Shown one piece after another: positions 1 through 6,765 of a stretch of DNA of 9,046 nucleotides. The stretch lies in contig JAISQQ010000356.1 of NCBI GenBank assembly GCA_031274075.1, positions 1-9,046 of the forward strand, given 5' to 3'. Both the position numbers and the translations under genes were made by a program. Below the pieces are notes generated by a model, which saw only the letters and a program-made list of their open reading frames with translations, did not search any database and had not been told where the DNA came from. The stretch's first letter is position 1. The number at the start of each line of letters is the position of its first letter. This DNA comes from Accumulibacter sp. GTDB taxonomy: Bacteria > Pseudomonadota > Gammaproteobacteria > Burkholderiales > Rhodocyclaceae.

Positions 1-35
1 CCGCATCCGCCCATCAAACCAGAGAGGAGAACACC

Positions 36-968
36 ATGCCCATAGCCAACAGCGTCACCGATCTCATTGGCAACACGCCGCTCGTGCGCATCAACCGCAT
101 CGCCGAAGGCGCCGTCGCCACGATTGCCGCCAAGCTCGAATTCTTCAACCCCGCGCACAGCGTCAAGGACCGTATCGGCGAGGCGATGATCGTCGCCGCC
201 GAGCAGGCCGGCCAGATCAAGCCCGATACCGTCCTCGTCGAGCCGACCAGCGGCAATACCGGCATCGCCCTGGCGATGGTGGCCGCCGCGCGCGGCTACA
301 AGCTGGTGCTGACCATGCCGGAGACGATGAGCAAGGAACGCCGCGCCCTGCTGCGCGCCTTCGGCGCCGAACTGATCCTCACCCCCGGCCCGGAAGGCAT
401 GGGCGGCGCGATCAAGAAGGCCGAGGAACTGGCGGCTTCGGATCCGCGCTACCTGATCCTGCAACAGTTCAAGAACCCGGCCAACCCGGCGATCCACCGC
501 AAGACGACCGCCGAGGAAATCTGGCGGGACACCGACGGCAAGGTGGACTTCCTCATTTCGGGGGTCGGCACCGGCGGAACCCTGACCGGCGTCGGCGAAG
601 TGATCAAGTCGCGCAAGCCCTCGTTCAAGGCCGTCGCCGTGGAGCCGGACAGCTCGCCGGTGCTCTCGGGCGGAGCGAAGGGGCCGCACCCGATCCAGGG
701 AATCGGCGCCGGTTTCGTGCCGGAAGTGCTGAACACCTCGATCTACGACGAGATCGTGCGGGTCAAGGCCGACGACGCTTTCGCCACGGCGCGCCGCGCG
801 GCGCGCGAGGAAGGCTTGCTGGTCGGCATTTCTTCCGGGGCCGCGCTGTGGGCCGGGATCGAAGTCGGCAAGCGGCCCGAAAACGCCGGCAAGCTGATCG
901 TCGTCATCATCCCCTCCTTCGGCGAACGCTATCTCTCCACACCCCTGTTCGCGGGACTCGTCGACTGA
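36..968 (+). CDS. cysK: Cysteine synthase A (O-acetylserine sulfhydrylase)
   Basis: This PLP enzyme makes L-cysteine from O-acetylserine and sulfide in the cytoplasm, the last step of sulfate assimilation. The 310-residue product has the family layout: an N-terminal IGNTPLV segment (about residues 11-17), the PLP Schiff-base lysine in HSVKDRIG (Lys44), the substrate loop EPTSGNTG (69-76), the PLP phosphate loop GVGTGGT (about 176-182), the SSG segment that contacts the pyridine ring (about 266-268) and the C-terminal [10 protein letters not shown] signature. Its length is normal for CysK. The start is set by GAGGAGA five bases upstream of ATG. The gene appears to stand alone, closed by an intrinsic terminator 30 bp after its stop. 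CysM is the main alternative; the SFGERYLST ending and overall motif set favour CysK. Family assignment is very secure; the A/B isoform is slightly less so. Confidence 0.96.
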   Translation: MPIANSVTDLIGNTPLVRINRIAEGAVATIAAKLEFFNPAHSVKDRIGEAMIVAAEQAGQIKPDTVLVEPTSGNTGIALAMVAAARGYKLVLTMPETMSKERRALLRAFGAELILTPGPEGMGGAIKKAEELAASDPRYLILQQFKNPANPAIHRKTTAEEIWRDTDGKVDFLISGVGTGGTLTGVGEVIKSRKPSFKAVAVEPDSSPVLSGGAKGPHPIQGIGAGFVPEVLNTSIYDEIVRVKADDAFATARRAAREEGLLVGISSGAALWAGIEVGKRPENAGKLIVVIIPSFGERYLSTPLFAGLVD

Positions 969-997
969 CGGTTTCATTGGTCATCTCTCTCCGATTT

Positions 998-1038
998 GCC
1001 GACCCCCGGTTTCCCGGGGGCTCGGCTTTTTTCTTTTC
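998..1038 (+). terminator. Rho-independent terminator after cysK
   Basis: A GC-rich hairpin pairs CCCCCGG with CCGGGGG around a TTTC loop. The stem is extended by GCCGA/TCGGC with one bulged C and is followed directly by TTTTTTCTTTT. It lies 30 bp past the cysK stop, as expected for the end of that transcript. Confidence 0.9.
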
Positions 1039-1268
1039 CGGTCTTCGCCGGAGCGGTGGGCGAGGGAAGAGCGGAAGCCCAAGCGCTCGCGGCGTGAGAC
1101 CGATGCCGTCCATGCAATCGCCTGCCCGGTAATTTTCCCGCCGATCGCGTTCCCACTGGACGCGGGCTTCTTTCAAAACTGAAAACTGGCGCTTTTATTC
1201 GTGTCCGGCGTATCATCGCCAACTTGCGTCGCGCTGACGAAATCGTGCCGGAAAGATAGGAGTGAAGG
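1039..1268 (+). promoter_or_regulatory. Leader region of the ene-reductase gene
   Basis: This stretch between the cysK terminator and the next gene has no convincing reading frame. It should contain the promoter of the ene-reductase gene. The clear element is the ribosome binding site AGGAG at 1258-1262, six bases before the ATG. A TATCAT at 1211-1216 could be a -10 box, but no good -35 lies at the right distance. A short inverted repeat TTTCA-AAAC-TGAAA at 1171-1184 could be a regulator site, for example for a TetR- or LysR-type protein, but nothing in the window supports that. Confidence 0.4.
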
Positions 1269-2336
1269 ATGAATCCTCTATTTACGCCCCTCCGGATGGG
1301 CGACCTGGATCTGCCCAACCGCCTCGTCATGGCCCCGATGACCCGATGCCGCGCCGGCGCCGGGCGCGTTCCGACGGCGCTGATGGCCGAGTACTACGCG
1401 CAACGCGCGAGCGCGGGCCTGATCATCAGCGAAGCGGTATCCGTCATGCCGATGGGCGTCGGCTATCCCGACACGCCCGGCATCTGGTCGGAAGATCAGG
1501 TGCGGGGCTGGCGGCGGGTCGCGCAGGCGGTGCACGCGGCGGACGGGCGCATCTTCATGCAGTTGTGGCACGTCGGCCGGATCTCGGATCCGGAATTGCT
1601 GGGCGGCGAACGGCGGCCGGTCGCGCCGAGCGCCATCGCCGCCGCGGGCCAGGTCAGCCTGCTGCGCCCGAAGCGCGCCTACGTGACGCCGCGCGCCCTC
1701 GAAACCGTGGAAATCGCCGGCATCGTCGAAGCCTTCCGCCAGGCGGCGATCAACGCCAAGGCCGCGGGATTCGACGGCGTGGAGCTGCACGGCGCCAACG
1801 GTTATCTGCTCGATCAATTCCTGCAGGATCGCAGCAACCACCGCACCGATGCCTATGGCGGCAGCGTCGAGAACCGCGCCCGCCTGTTGCTGGAAGTCAC
1901 CGACGCGGCCATCGCCGTGTGGGGCGCCGGGCGGGTCGGCGTGCACCTCGCGCCGCGCGGCGACGCGCACGACATGGGCGACAGCAACCCGGCGGAGACT
2001 TTTGGCCATGTCGCGCGCGAGCTCGGCAAGCGCCGGATCGCTTTCGTCTTCGCCAGGGAATCGCTGGACGGGCCTCGCCTCGGTCCGCGGCTCAAGGCGG
2101 ATTTCGGCGGGGTTTTCATCGCCAACGAAGGATTGGATAAGGACAGCGCGGAACGCCTGATCGCGTCGGGCGAAGCCGACGCCGCGGCCTTCGGCGTGAA
2201 CTTCATCGCCAATCCCGACCTGCCCCGGCGTCTCTTGCTCGACGCGCCGCTGAACACGCCCAAGCCGGAAAGCTTCTTCGGTTGCGGGCTTTCCGATTTC
2301 ACCGACGGATACACGGACTACCCGGTCCTGGCTTGA
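1269..2336 (+). CDS. Old Yellow Enzyme family alkene reductase (NemA/XenB-like, FMN-dependent)
   Basis: The 355-residue product is a TIM-barrel FMN oxidoreductase that uses NAD(P)H to reduce activated C=C bonds of enones, maleimides or nitro compounds in the cytoplasm. Visible family marks are NRLVMAPMTRCR near the N-terminus (FMN-contacting Thr25), LWHVGRIS (99-106), and VELHGANGYLLDQF (171-184) with the substrate-binding His174/Asn177 pair and the following Tyr179. RTDAYGGSVENRARL (192-206) and FIANPDLP near the C-terminus complete the set. Length is typical of the class. The start has AGGAG six bases upstream, which decides against the longer out-of-frame readings through the same DNA. No nemR-like regulator is adjacent; the gene is convergent with the zinc operon and probably independent of it. 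The physiological substrate cannot be read from sequence. Confidence 0.94.
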   Translation: MNPLFTPLRMGDLDLPNRLVMAPMTRCRAGAGRVPTALMAEYYAQRASAGLIISEAVSVMPMGVGYPDTPGIWSEDQVRGWRRVAQAVHAADGRIFMQLWHVGRISDPELLGGERRPVAPSAIAAAGQVSLLRPKRAYVTPRALETVEIAGIVEAFRQAAINAKAAGFDGVELHGANGYLLDQFLQDRSNHRTDAYGGSVENRARLLLEVTDAAIAVWGAGRVGVHLAPRGDAHDMGDSNPAETFGHVARELGKRRIAFVFARESLDGPRLGPRLKADFGGVFIANEGLDKDSAERLIASGEADAAAFGVNFIANPDLPRRLLLDAPLNTPKPESFFGCGLSDFTDGYTDYPVLA

Positions 2337-2341
2337 CGATT

Positions 2342-2356
2342 CGCCCGCGGCGGGCG
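2342..2356. other. Perfect short hairpin after the ene-reductase gene
   Basis: CGCCCGC-G-GCGGGCG begins six bases after the ene-reductase stop. It is a perfect inverted repeat that could help end transcription, but no T-run follows it on either strand, so it is not a textbook intrinsic terminator. Confidence 0.35.
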
Positions 2357-2405
2357 CGATGAAAACCTGGTCGCCGAGGCGCAAGGCCACAGAGGACGCA
2401 CGGGG

Positions 2406-2428
2406 AAAAAACGTCTCGGCCGGCCAGA
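2406..2428 (-). terminator. Possible weak terminator of the zinc operon
   Basis: On the minus strand, downstream of the last operon gene, a short imperfect stem (TCT-GG/CC-AGA around the CCGG centre, one bulge, 2414-2428) is followed two bases later by a run of six T (2411-2406). The position between convergent genes fits a terminator, but the stem is short and the call is tentative. Confidence 0.35.
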
Positions 2429-2449
2429 TGAAGTGAAGCGGGATCGATC

Positions 2450-2908
2450 CTAACGCATGCATTCACGGCACGTCCCCTGCATTTCAATGCAGCCGTCGCG
2501 CAAAGAGAGACCTGATTTTTCAAGCCTTTTTTGCATGTAGTCATACAAATCGTGATCGTCTATTTCTTTTATCGCCTGACACTCTGAGCATATGAACATC
2601 AGCAAGGTATTGTCGTCATGCCGGCATGTGCATGATATGTAGGCGTTCAAGGCGTTGACACGGTGTATCAAGCCATTTTGAAGCAAGAACTCCAAAGTCC
2701 TATAAACGGTGGCCGGCGTGATGCGCTGCCCCCGGTCGCGCATCATTTCCAGTATGTCGTAGGCTTTCACGGGAGCGCCCGCCGCCAGCAGGATTTCAAG
2801 GATCGCGCGTCTCAGGTTCGTGAGACGAACGCCGTGCCGCGCACATAGACATTCGGCGGCAATCATGCCTTGCGCAATGGCCTTTGCCGGGGTTTTGGCG
2901 GACATCAC
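2450..2908 (-). CDS. zur: Fur-family zinc uptake regulator Zur
   Basis: This 152-residue protein is a winged-helix Fur-family metalloregulator. The DNA-binding part includes RLTNLRRAILEIL (28-40) and the recognition segment ITPATVYRTLEFLLQNGLIHRV (63-84). Two CxxC pairs, Cys107/Cys110 and Cys147/Cys150, match the structural zinc site. His82, Cys93 and Glu115 fall at spacings that match the sensory site of E. coli Zur (His77, Cys88, Glu111), with His97 a candidate fourth ligand. The RVNALNAYISC segment also resembles Zur more than Fur, Mur or PerR. It is the last gene of the operon. A GTG start at 2908 overlaps the preceding stop by 4 nt and lies eight bases after GGAG; an ATG at 2905 is the close alternative. 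It probably represses its own operon through the palindrome at 7415-7432. Zur is inferred from ligands and context and not proven. Confidence 0.9.
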   Translation of the reverse strand: MMSAKTPAKAIAQGMIAAECLCARHGVRLTNLRRAILEILLAAGAPVKAYDILEMMRDRGQRITPATVYRTLEFLLQNGLIHRVNALNAYISCTCRHDDNTLLMFICSECQAIKEIDDHDLYDYMQKRLEKSGLSLRDGCIEMQGTCRECMR

Positions 2909-3453
2909 TCGTATATCTCCACTTTATCCGGTTTCATGCGATAACTCGAAGCGCCCATGTCTCCATAATCATTTATCTCCAATAATAGTTCTCCGTAAAC
3001 CCATACCGCGGCCATCGAGCCAATTTCCTTGAGAGGCGTGTCCATGCTGATGTGAATGATTTGATTCGCGGGCGGCGGCGGGACATGGATGCACGCGCCA
3101 AAATAAGGAACGAGCAGGAATTCCTTGAGCTCGGAGACATTTTCCCAATCCAGCGGGGCGACATAACCGGGAATCTTTATGCGTTTCCCCTGCAATTCCG
3201 TGTTGGCCGGCGCTTTTTTCCATTCCGCGGCAAAGGCTTCGAGCGCCTCCAGCGCGCGCGGATCGTCGTCGGCGAGATCATCCAGTTTCAAGGCGTCGAA
3301 AATCTTTTCCGGATGCCACGACGCCGGCACGAGTTCCTCCCAGCGCAGCTCGCGATAGGGAGATTTTCCGGTAGTTTCACCGGCAATGACGAAAGTGTGC
3401 CAGAGAAACACGCCGACGGTAAAACAGGCCATCATTTTGAACCATGACGCCAT
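2905..3453 (-). CDS. Exported DUF3299 protein (stand-alone copy)
   Basis: The 182-residue product has an N-terminal hydrophobic segment (about residues 7-24) that reads as a signal peptide or anchor, then one DUF3299 domain. The domain core is a WEELVPASW segment near residue 38, an acidic DDLADDDPRA region, IKIPGYVAPLDW (about 92-103), and the family's conserved EFLLVPYFGACIHVPPPP block (111-128) with Cys121, His123 and a later His134. The conserved Cys and His residues could bind metal, which would fit the context, but the molecular role of DUF3299 is not known to me. The start has GGGGAG five bases upstream and lies one base after the stop of the preceding gene; its stop overlaps the regulator gene. 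It is a paralogue of the N-terminal domain encoded just upstream, with a nearly identical core at DNA level. Confidence 0.88.
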   Translation of the reverse strand: MASWFKMMACFTVGVFLWHTFVIAGETTGKSPYRELRWEELVPASWHPEKIFDALKLDDLADDDPRALEALEAFAAEWKKAPANTELQGKRIKIPGYVAPLDWENVSELKEFLLVPYFGACIHVPPPPANQIIHISMDTPLKEIGSMAAVWVYGELLLEINDYGDMGASSYRMKPDKVEIYE

Positions 3454-3454
3454 T

Positions 3455-4735
3455 TCATCTCCCCACAGGGAAAAGGATCAGCGTGAGCAGCGCGAAGAGG
3501 ATACCCGAGCAATAAGCGCAGAGTACGGCGCAAGGTCCGCCGTAGCGCCTGGCCGATGGTATGAGTTCCGTGATCGAGAGCAGGGCCATGACGCCTCCCA
3601 CACAGGGGACGAGTATATCCAGATTTTCCGGGGAAAAAAATGGACGCATGAGCAAATGAATCACGATCGCCGCGAGAGGCGGAACGAGTCCGATCAGTAT
3701 AGCATATCTCCAGGCATGGCAGGTTTGCCCGGAATCCCTGATGGGCAGGGCGACGGAAAATCCCAAGGGAACATTGTGCGCCGTTATCGCGCCGGCCAAC
3801 GCAAAACCAAGCGCCGGATTGTACAGGGTCACGCTGAACAGGGCGAAACATTCCGGCAAATTATGCGCGGCAATGACCAGGGAGGCGTATTTACCCGTAT
3901 GCCGGGGATTTTGAAAAGGAATTCTTCCCCTGTTTGTTCGATGCGATAAAAAGCTTATCATCGACATGAACGCGACGCCAGCCAGGAATGAATAGATACC
4001 TATCCACGATATTTGTCTGAACAGTGTCGAAACGCCAATCGACGACATGATGCCCGCGGAAAAACCTGTTCCCGCGCACAACAGGCGGGAATCGAGTTTC
4101 TTACAGGCATATATGAATATCCAGGCAAAACACATGGACAATCCGCTGAACAGGGTCAAGCCCATTGCCAGGACCAGATGCGATCGTTCCCTGATTATCT
4201 CCAGTTTTCCGGATTTTATATTGTAAATTGAATTATAAATATCAGGCAGGTCATTGTCTATATTGATTTGTCCATAGACAAGGACGGTTTCCATGGACTG
4301 GAGTCCCTTGGCGGGTTTGTCCAGCCTGACGTGGATGATTTGATTCGGGGGCGGCGGCGGAACGTGTATGCACGCGCCAAAATAAGGCACCAGCAGGAAT
4401 TCGCTTATCGCCGACTCATTGTCCCATTCCAGAGGGACGACAAACCCGAAAATCCTTATGTATCTACCCGCCCAGGCCCGATCGGCGGGCGCGTTTTTCA
4501 TTCTTTCCAAATAGACCGCCATGGCCTTGTCGGCGGCGGGATCGTCATCGGAAAGCCCATCCAGATTCCGATCGGCAAAGAAATCCTCGCTCCGCCATGA
4601 CTCCGGGATCAGTTGCTCCCAGGTGATCTCCTGATATTCCGGATTGAAGTTTTCCGCCTCGGACCGCGATGCCGCGCCCAGGGAAATGAAACATATTCCA
4701 AGCAGCGCGACGACGGCATGCTTCGACCTGTTCAT
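3455..4735 (-). CDS. DUF3299 - ZIP-family metal transporter fusion protein
   Basis: The 426-residue product starts with a signal peptide (about 1-27, ending SRSEA), followed by a DUF3299 domain (about 30-180) carrying EFLLVPYFGACIHVPPPP (112-129; Cys122, His124, His135). A linker of only a few residues leads into a ZIP/ZupT-like domain with eight predicted helices: about 186-209, 218-239, 244-264, 283-303, 306-331, 342-363, 373-393 and 401-423. ZIP marks are GFSAGIM in helix 2, HNLPEC (291-296) in helix 4, HNVPLG (320-325) in helix 5 and ITELIP in helix 7. The helix-5 glutamate is replaced by leucine. ZIP proteins have their N-terminus outside the cytoplasm, so a periplasmic DUF3299 domain is topologically sensible. 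The likely role is zinc or other divalent metal import. The ATG forms an ATGA overlap with the permease stop and lacks a clear ribosome binding site, suggesting translational coupling. A longer in-frame extension to 5209 is only permease antisense-frame shadow. Confidence 0.87.
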   Translation of the reverse strand: MNRSKHAVVALLGICFISLGAASRSEAENFNPEYQEITWEQLIPESWRSEDFFADRNLDGLSDDDPAADKAMAVYLERMKNAPADRAWAGRYIRIFGFVVPLEWDNESAISEFLLVPYFGACIHVPPPPPNQIIHVRLDKPAKGLQSMETVLVYGQINIDNDLPDIYNSIYNIKSGKLEIIRERSHLVLAMGLTLFSGLSMCFAWIFIYACKKLDSRLLCAGTGFSAGIMSSIGVSTLFRQISWIGIYSFLAGVAFMSMISFLSHRTNRGRIPFQNPRHTGKYASLVIAAHNLPECFALFSVTLYNPALGFALAGAITAHNVPLGFSVALPIRDSGQTCHAWRYAILIGLVPPLAAIVIHLLMRPFFSPENLDILVPCVGGVMALLSITELIPSARRYGGPCAVLCAYCSGILFALLTLILFPVGR

Positions 4736-6003
4736 ACGGAAACCGTCAGGCCATTCGACAGGCTCATGCGATAGGCGCGCAAGGCCGGTATCAGGCTGGT
4801 CAGGAATCCGGCAAGGCAGATACTGCCCAAAAGCAGCCATTCTCCCGCCTTGGGCGGCGACAAACGCAGGAATACGCCATAGCTGTCGGCCAGCACGGGA
4901 GCCAGGAAGACCAGCAGCGCGACCAGCAGCGCCAGCCCGCAGAGCATGCCGGCGCTTATCAGCAGAACGCCTTCGCAGGCCAATAGAATCAGGATATCCA
5001 TCGGCCTGGCTCCGGCGGAACGCAGAATCGCCAATTCCCGTCTGCGTTCCCCGAGACCGGCGAGTATGGCGGAAGCAAGGCCCGCCAGGCCGCTTACGGT
5101 GACCAGGGCGGAAACGAACAGCAAAGCCCGTTCGCCGACGTTGAGCATTTGCCATATCTGATCCATCGCCACGCCGGGCATGACGCCCGTGAGCGGCTCG
5201 GCTTTCCATTCATTTATCTCGCGTTGCAGGGCGAATACCTGGCTGCGCCTCTTCAGTCCCACCAAAAGAGCCGTTATGCTCTTGGGTTGCAGGTTGAATT
5301 TCGTGACCTGCTCCGGCCTTATCTTCAGGCCGGGTATCGGCGCTCCGCCCTGCCAGTTGAGATGTATGGCTTCCATCGCCGCCAGGCTGATGTAAAACGA
5401 GCGGTCGACCGGCGTGCCGGTCGGCGCGAGAACGCCCGTTATGGTGAATGGCTTGTCCGTATGCTTCGCCAGATGCGCGGAACTGCCGCCGTGGCTCAAT
5501 ACCAGCTTTTGCCCCGGCGCGTAGCCGAGATTCCTGGCCGCTTCCGCGCCCGCGACCACGTCGAAAATGGCCTCGAAGGCTTTTCCCTGCGCCAGCTCGA
5601 TTGGCCTGCCGCCCTGGAAACGGTAGTATTCAAAAAAATCCTCCGTGGTCGCCACCACGGGGTATCCATTATGGGAGTCTCCCAAGGAAATGGGTATCGC
5701 CCAAGCGACCTCGGCCCTTTTGGCAATCTCTTGGGCACTGTTCCACCCCATGTTGTTGGTGGCTCCGCCAAGATGAAAAACGGCATACAGGATGAGTTGG
5801 ATATTGCCGCCGCGCGCGCCTATCACCAAGTCCGTGCCGGAAACGGCCTGGACGAAATTTTCCCGGATTTGCGTTCTGAGCCTTTCGATTCCAAGCAGCA
5901 GGGTCGTTGAAACGGCGATGGAGAACACCACCAGCGCCAGGGTGGCGCGTCTGTTCCAGGCGCTTTTTCCAGCGAGAAACAATAAATGGAAAAAACGGCT
6001 CAT
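4732..6003 (-). CDS. ABC transporter permease, FtsX/MacB (LolC/E-like) type
   Basis: The 423-residue inner-membrane protein has the type VII ABC layout. There is one N-terminal helix (about 20-38), a large periplasmic MacB_PCD-type domain (about 40-285) and three C-terminal helices (about 291-316, 336-368, 388-408). The last three form the FtsX domain, with the coupling segment GERRRELAILRSAGARPMDI at 318-337. Proteins of this type usually do not pass small ions through a pore. They use ATP hydrolysis on the inside to move a periplasmic partner, as in LolCDE and MacB, and here that partner may be the DUF2796 or DUF3299 proteins. The start is well set: AAGGAG eight bases upstream, and ATGA overlap with the stop of the ATPase gene. 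The substrate is unknown; a zinc-related role is inferred from the operon. Confidence 0.93.
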   Translation of the reverse strand: MSRFFHLLFLAGKSAWNRRATLALVVFSIAVSTTLLLGIERLRTQIRENFVQAVSGTDLVIGARGGNIQLILYAVFHLGGATNNMGWNSAQEIAKRAEVAWAIPISLGDSHNGYPVVATTEDFFEYYRFQGGRPIELAQGKAFEAIFDVVAGAEAARNLGYAPGQKLVLSHGGSSAHLAKHTDKPFTITGVLAPTGTPVDRSFYISLAAMEAIHLNWQGGAPIPGLKIRPEQVTKFNLQPKSITALLVGLKRRSQVFALQREINEWKAEPLTGVMPGVAMDQIWQMLNVGERALLFVSALVTVSGLAGLASAILAGLGERRRELAILRSAGARPMDILILLACEGVLLISAGMLCGLALLVALLVFLAPVLADSYGVFLRLSPPKAGEWLLLGSICLAGFLTSLIPALRAYRMSLSNGLTVSV

Positions 6004-6761
6004 TGTTCAGGCTCCTTGTCCGCTCTGTTGATCTCAGGCAAGTACACCGTCGACGTAAAGTCTTCCGCAAGGCTCTGATCGTGGCTCACGAAAAGCAGCG
6101 TCGCGCCCGTTTCCCTGCACTCCCGATGCAGCAAGCGTAAAAAGGCCTTGCGCCTGTCGGCGTCGAGAGAGGACGGCGGTTCGTCGGCAATGAGTATGGG
6201 CGGGCTACCGATGAGCGCGCGGGCGGCGGCCACTCGCTGCTGCTGTCCCACGGACAACTGGTTGACCCTCTGGCTCCAAAGCGTCGAAGACATGTCCAGG
6301 CGTTCGAGCAGGATGCGCGCCGCCTGTACCGGACTTCCGGCTTGCCGGCTGGCTTGCCGCCTGCGCAGGGGAGAGAAGCGGCACGGAATCATGACATTCT
6401 CAAGAATCGACAAATAGGGAATCAGATTGAATTGTTGAAAAATAAAGCCAATATGGTCGCCCCGGAAAACATCGCGCTCCGCGCCGCTGAGTTTGCCGAG
6501 ACATACTCCGTTGACGGAGACAAGGCCCGATTGCGGCGAAAGAATCCCCGCAATCAGGCCAAGCAGTGTGCTTTTCCCGCTTCCGCTGGGACCGGCGATG
6601 AAAATATGCTCTCCGGCGCGCGCGACGAATGCGGGAATATCCAGCGTGCTTTGCCGCCGCTCGGGCCAGCGGAACACCACATTGTCCAAAAACAGGGCGG
6701 GCGCCGGCCGGTCCTCGTTTTCCGCCGCGCTATCCGTGCCTGACGGAAGTTGCTGGCGCAT
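6000..6761 (-). CDS. ABC transporter ATP-binding protein (LolD/MacB-like)
   Basis: The 253-residue cytoplasmic ATPase powers the neighbouring FtsX-type permease. It has all nucleotide-binding motifs: Walker A GPSGSGKST (57-65), Q-loop FQQFN (108-112), signature LSVGQQQRVA (169-178), Walker B ILIADE (189-194) with the catalytic Glu194, D-loop SSLD (197-200) and H-loop His227 in VSHD. IGFIFQQFNLIP is characteristic of the LolD/MacB subfamily. A short arginine-rich insertion (RRRQASRQ, 133-140) precedes the helical domain, and about 20 N-terminal residues before the domain look disordered. The stop overlaps the permease start by 4 nt. The start is 4 nt after the DUF2796 stop and its GAGG lies close to the ATG, so the exact start is a little uncertain. 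All catalytic residues are intact. Confidence 0.95.
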   Translation of the reverse strand: MRQQLPSGTDSAAENEDRPAPALFLDNVVFRWPERRQSTLDIPAFVARAGEHIFIAGPSGSGKSTLLGLIAGILSPQSGLVSVNGVCLGKLSGAERDVFRGDHIGFIFQQFNLIPYLSILENVMIPCRFSPLRRRQASRQAGSPVQAARILLERLDMSSTLWSQRVNQLSVGQQQRVAAARALIGSPPILIADEPPSSLDADRRKAFLRLLHRECRETGATLLFVSHDQSLAEDFTSTVYLPEINRADKEPEQ

Positions 6762-6765
6762 AGCC

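Noticed and set aside
1171..1184. TTTCA-AAAC-TGAAA inverted repeat as a regulator site for the ene-reductase
   Set aside because: The arms are only five bases and no candidate regulator is nearby; such repeats occur by chance.
1262..2140. 292-residue plus-strand frame overlapping the ene-reductase
   Set aside because: It is an arginine-rich frame-shifted shadow with no recognisable motif.
2414..2425. GGCCGGCC palindrome as a restriction-like or regulator site
   Set aside because: An eight-base GC palindrome is expected by chance in GC-rich DNA; it is more useful as part of the weak terminator stem.
1278..2462. 394-residue minus-strand frame opposite the ene-reductase
   Set aside because: Composition (Arg, Ala, Gly, His-rich, no motif) is that of an antisense shadow of a GC-rich gene; the plus strand has intact OYE motifs.
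4736..5209. N-terminal extension of the DUF3299-ZIP reading frame to a 584-residue protein
   Set aside because: The extension lies inside the permease gene in another frame, is arginine/glycine-rich with no domain, and the signal peptide starting at the ATG at 4735, with its ATGA overlap, marks the true start.
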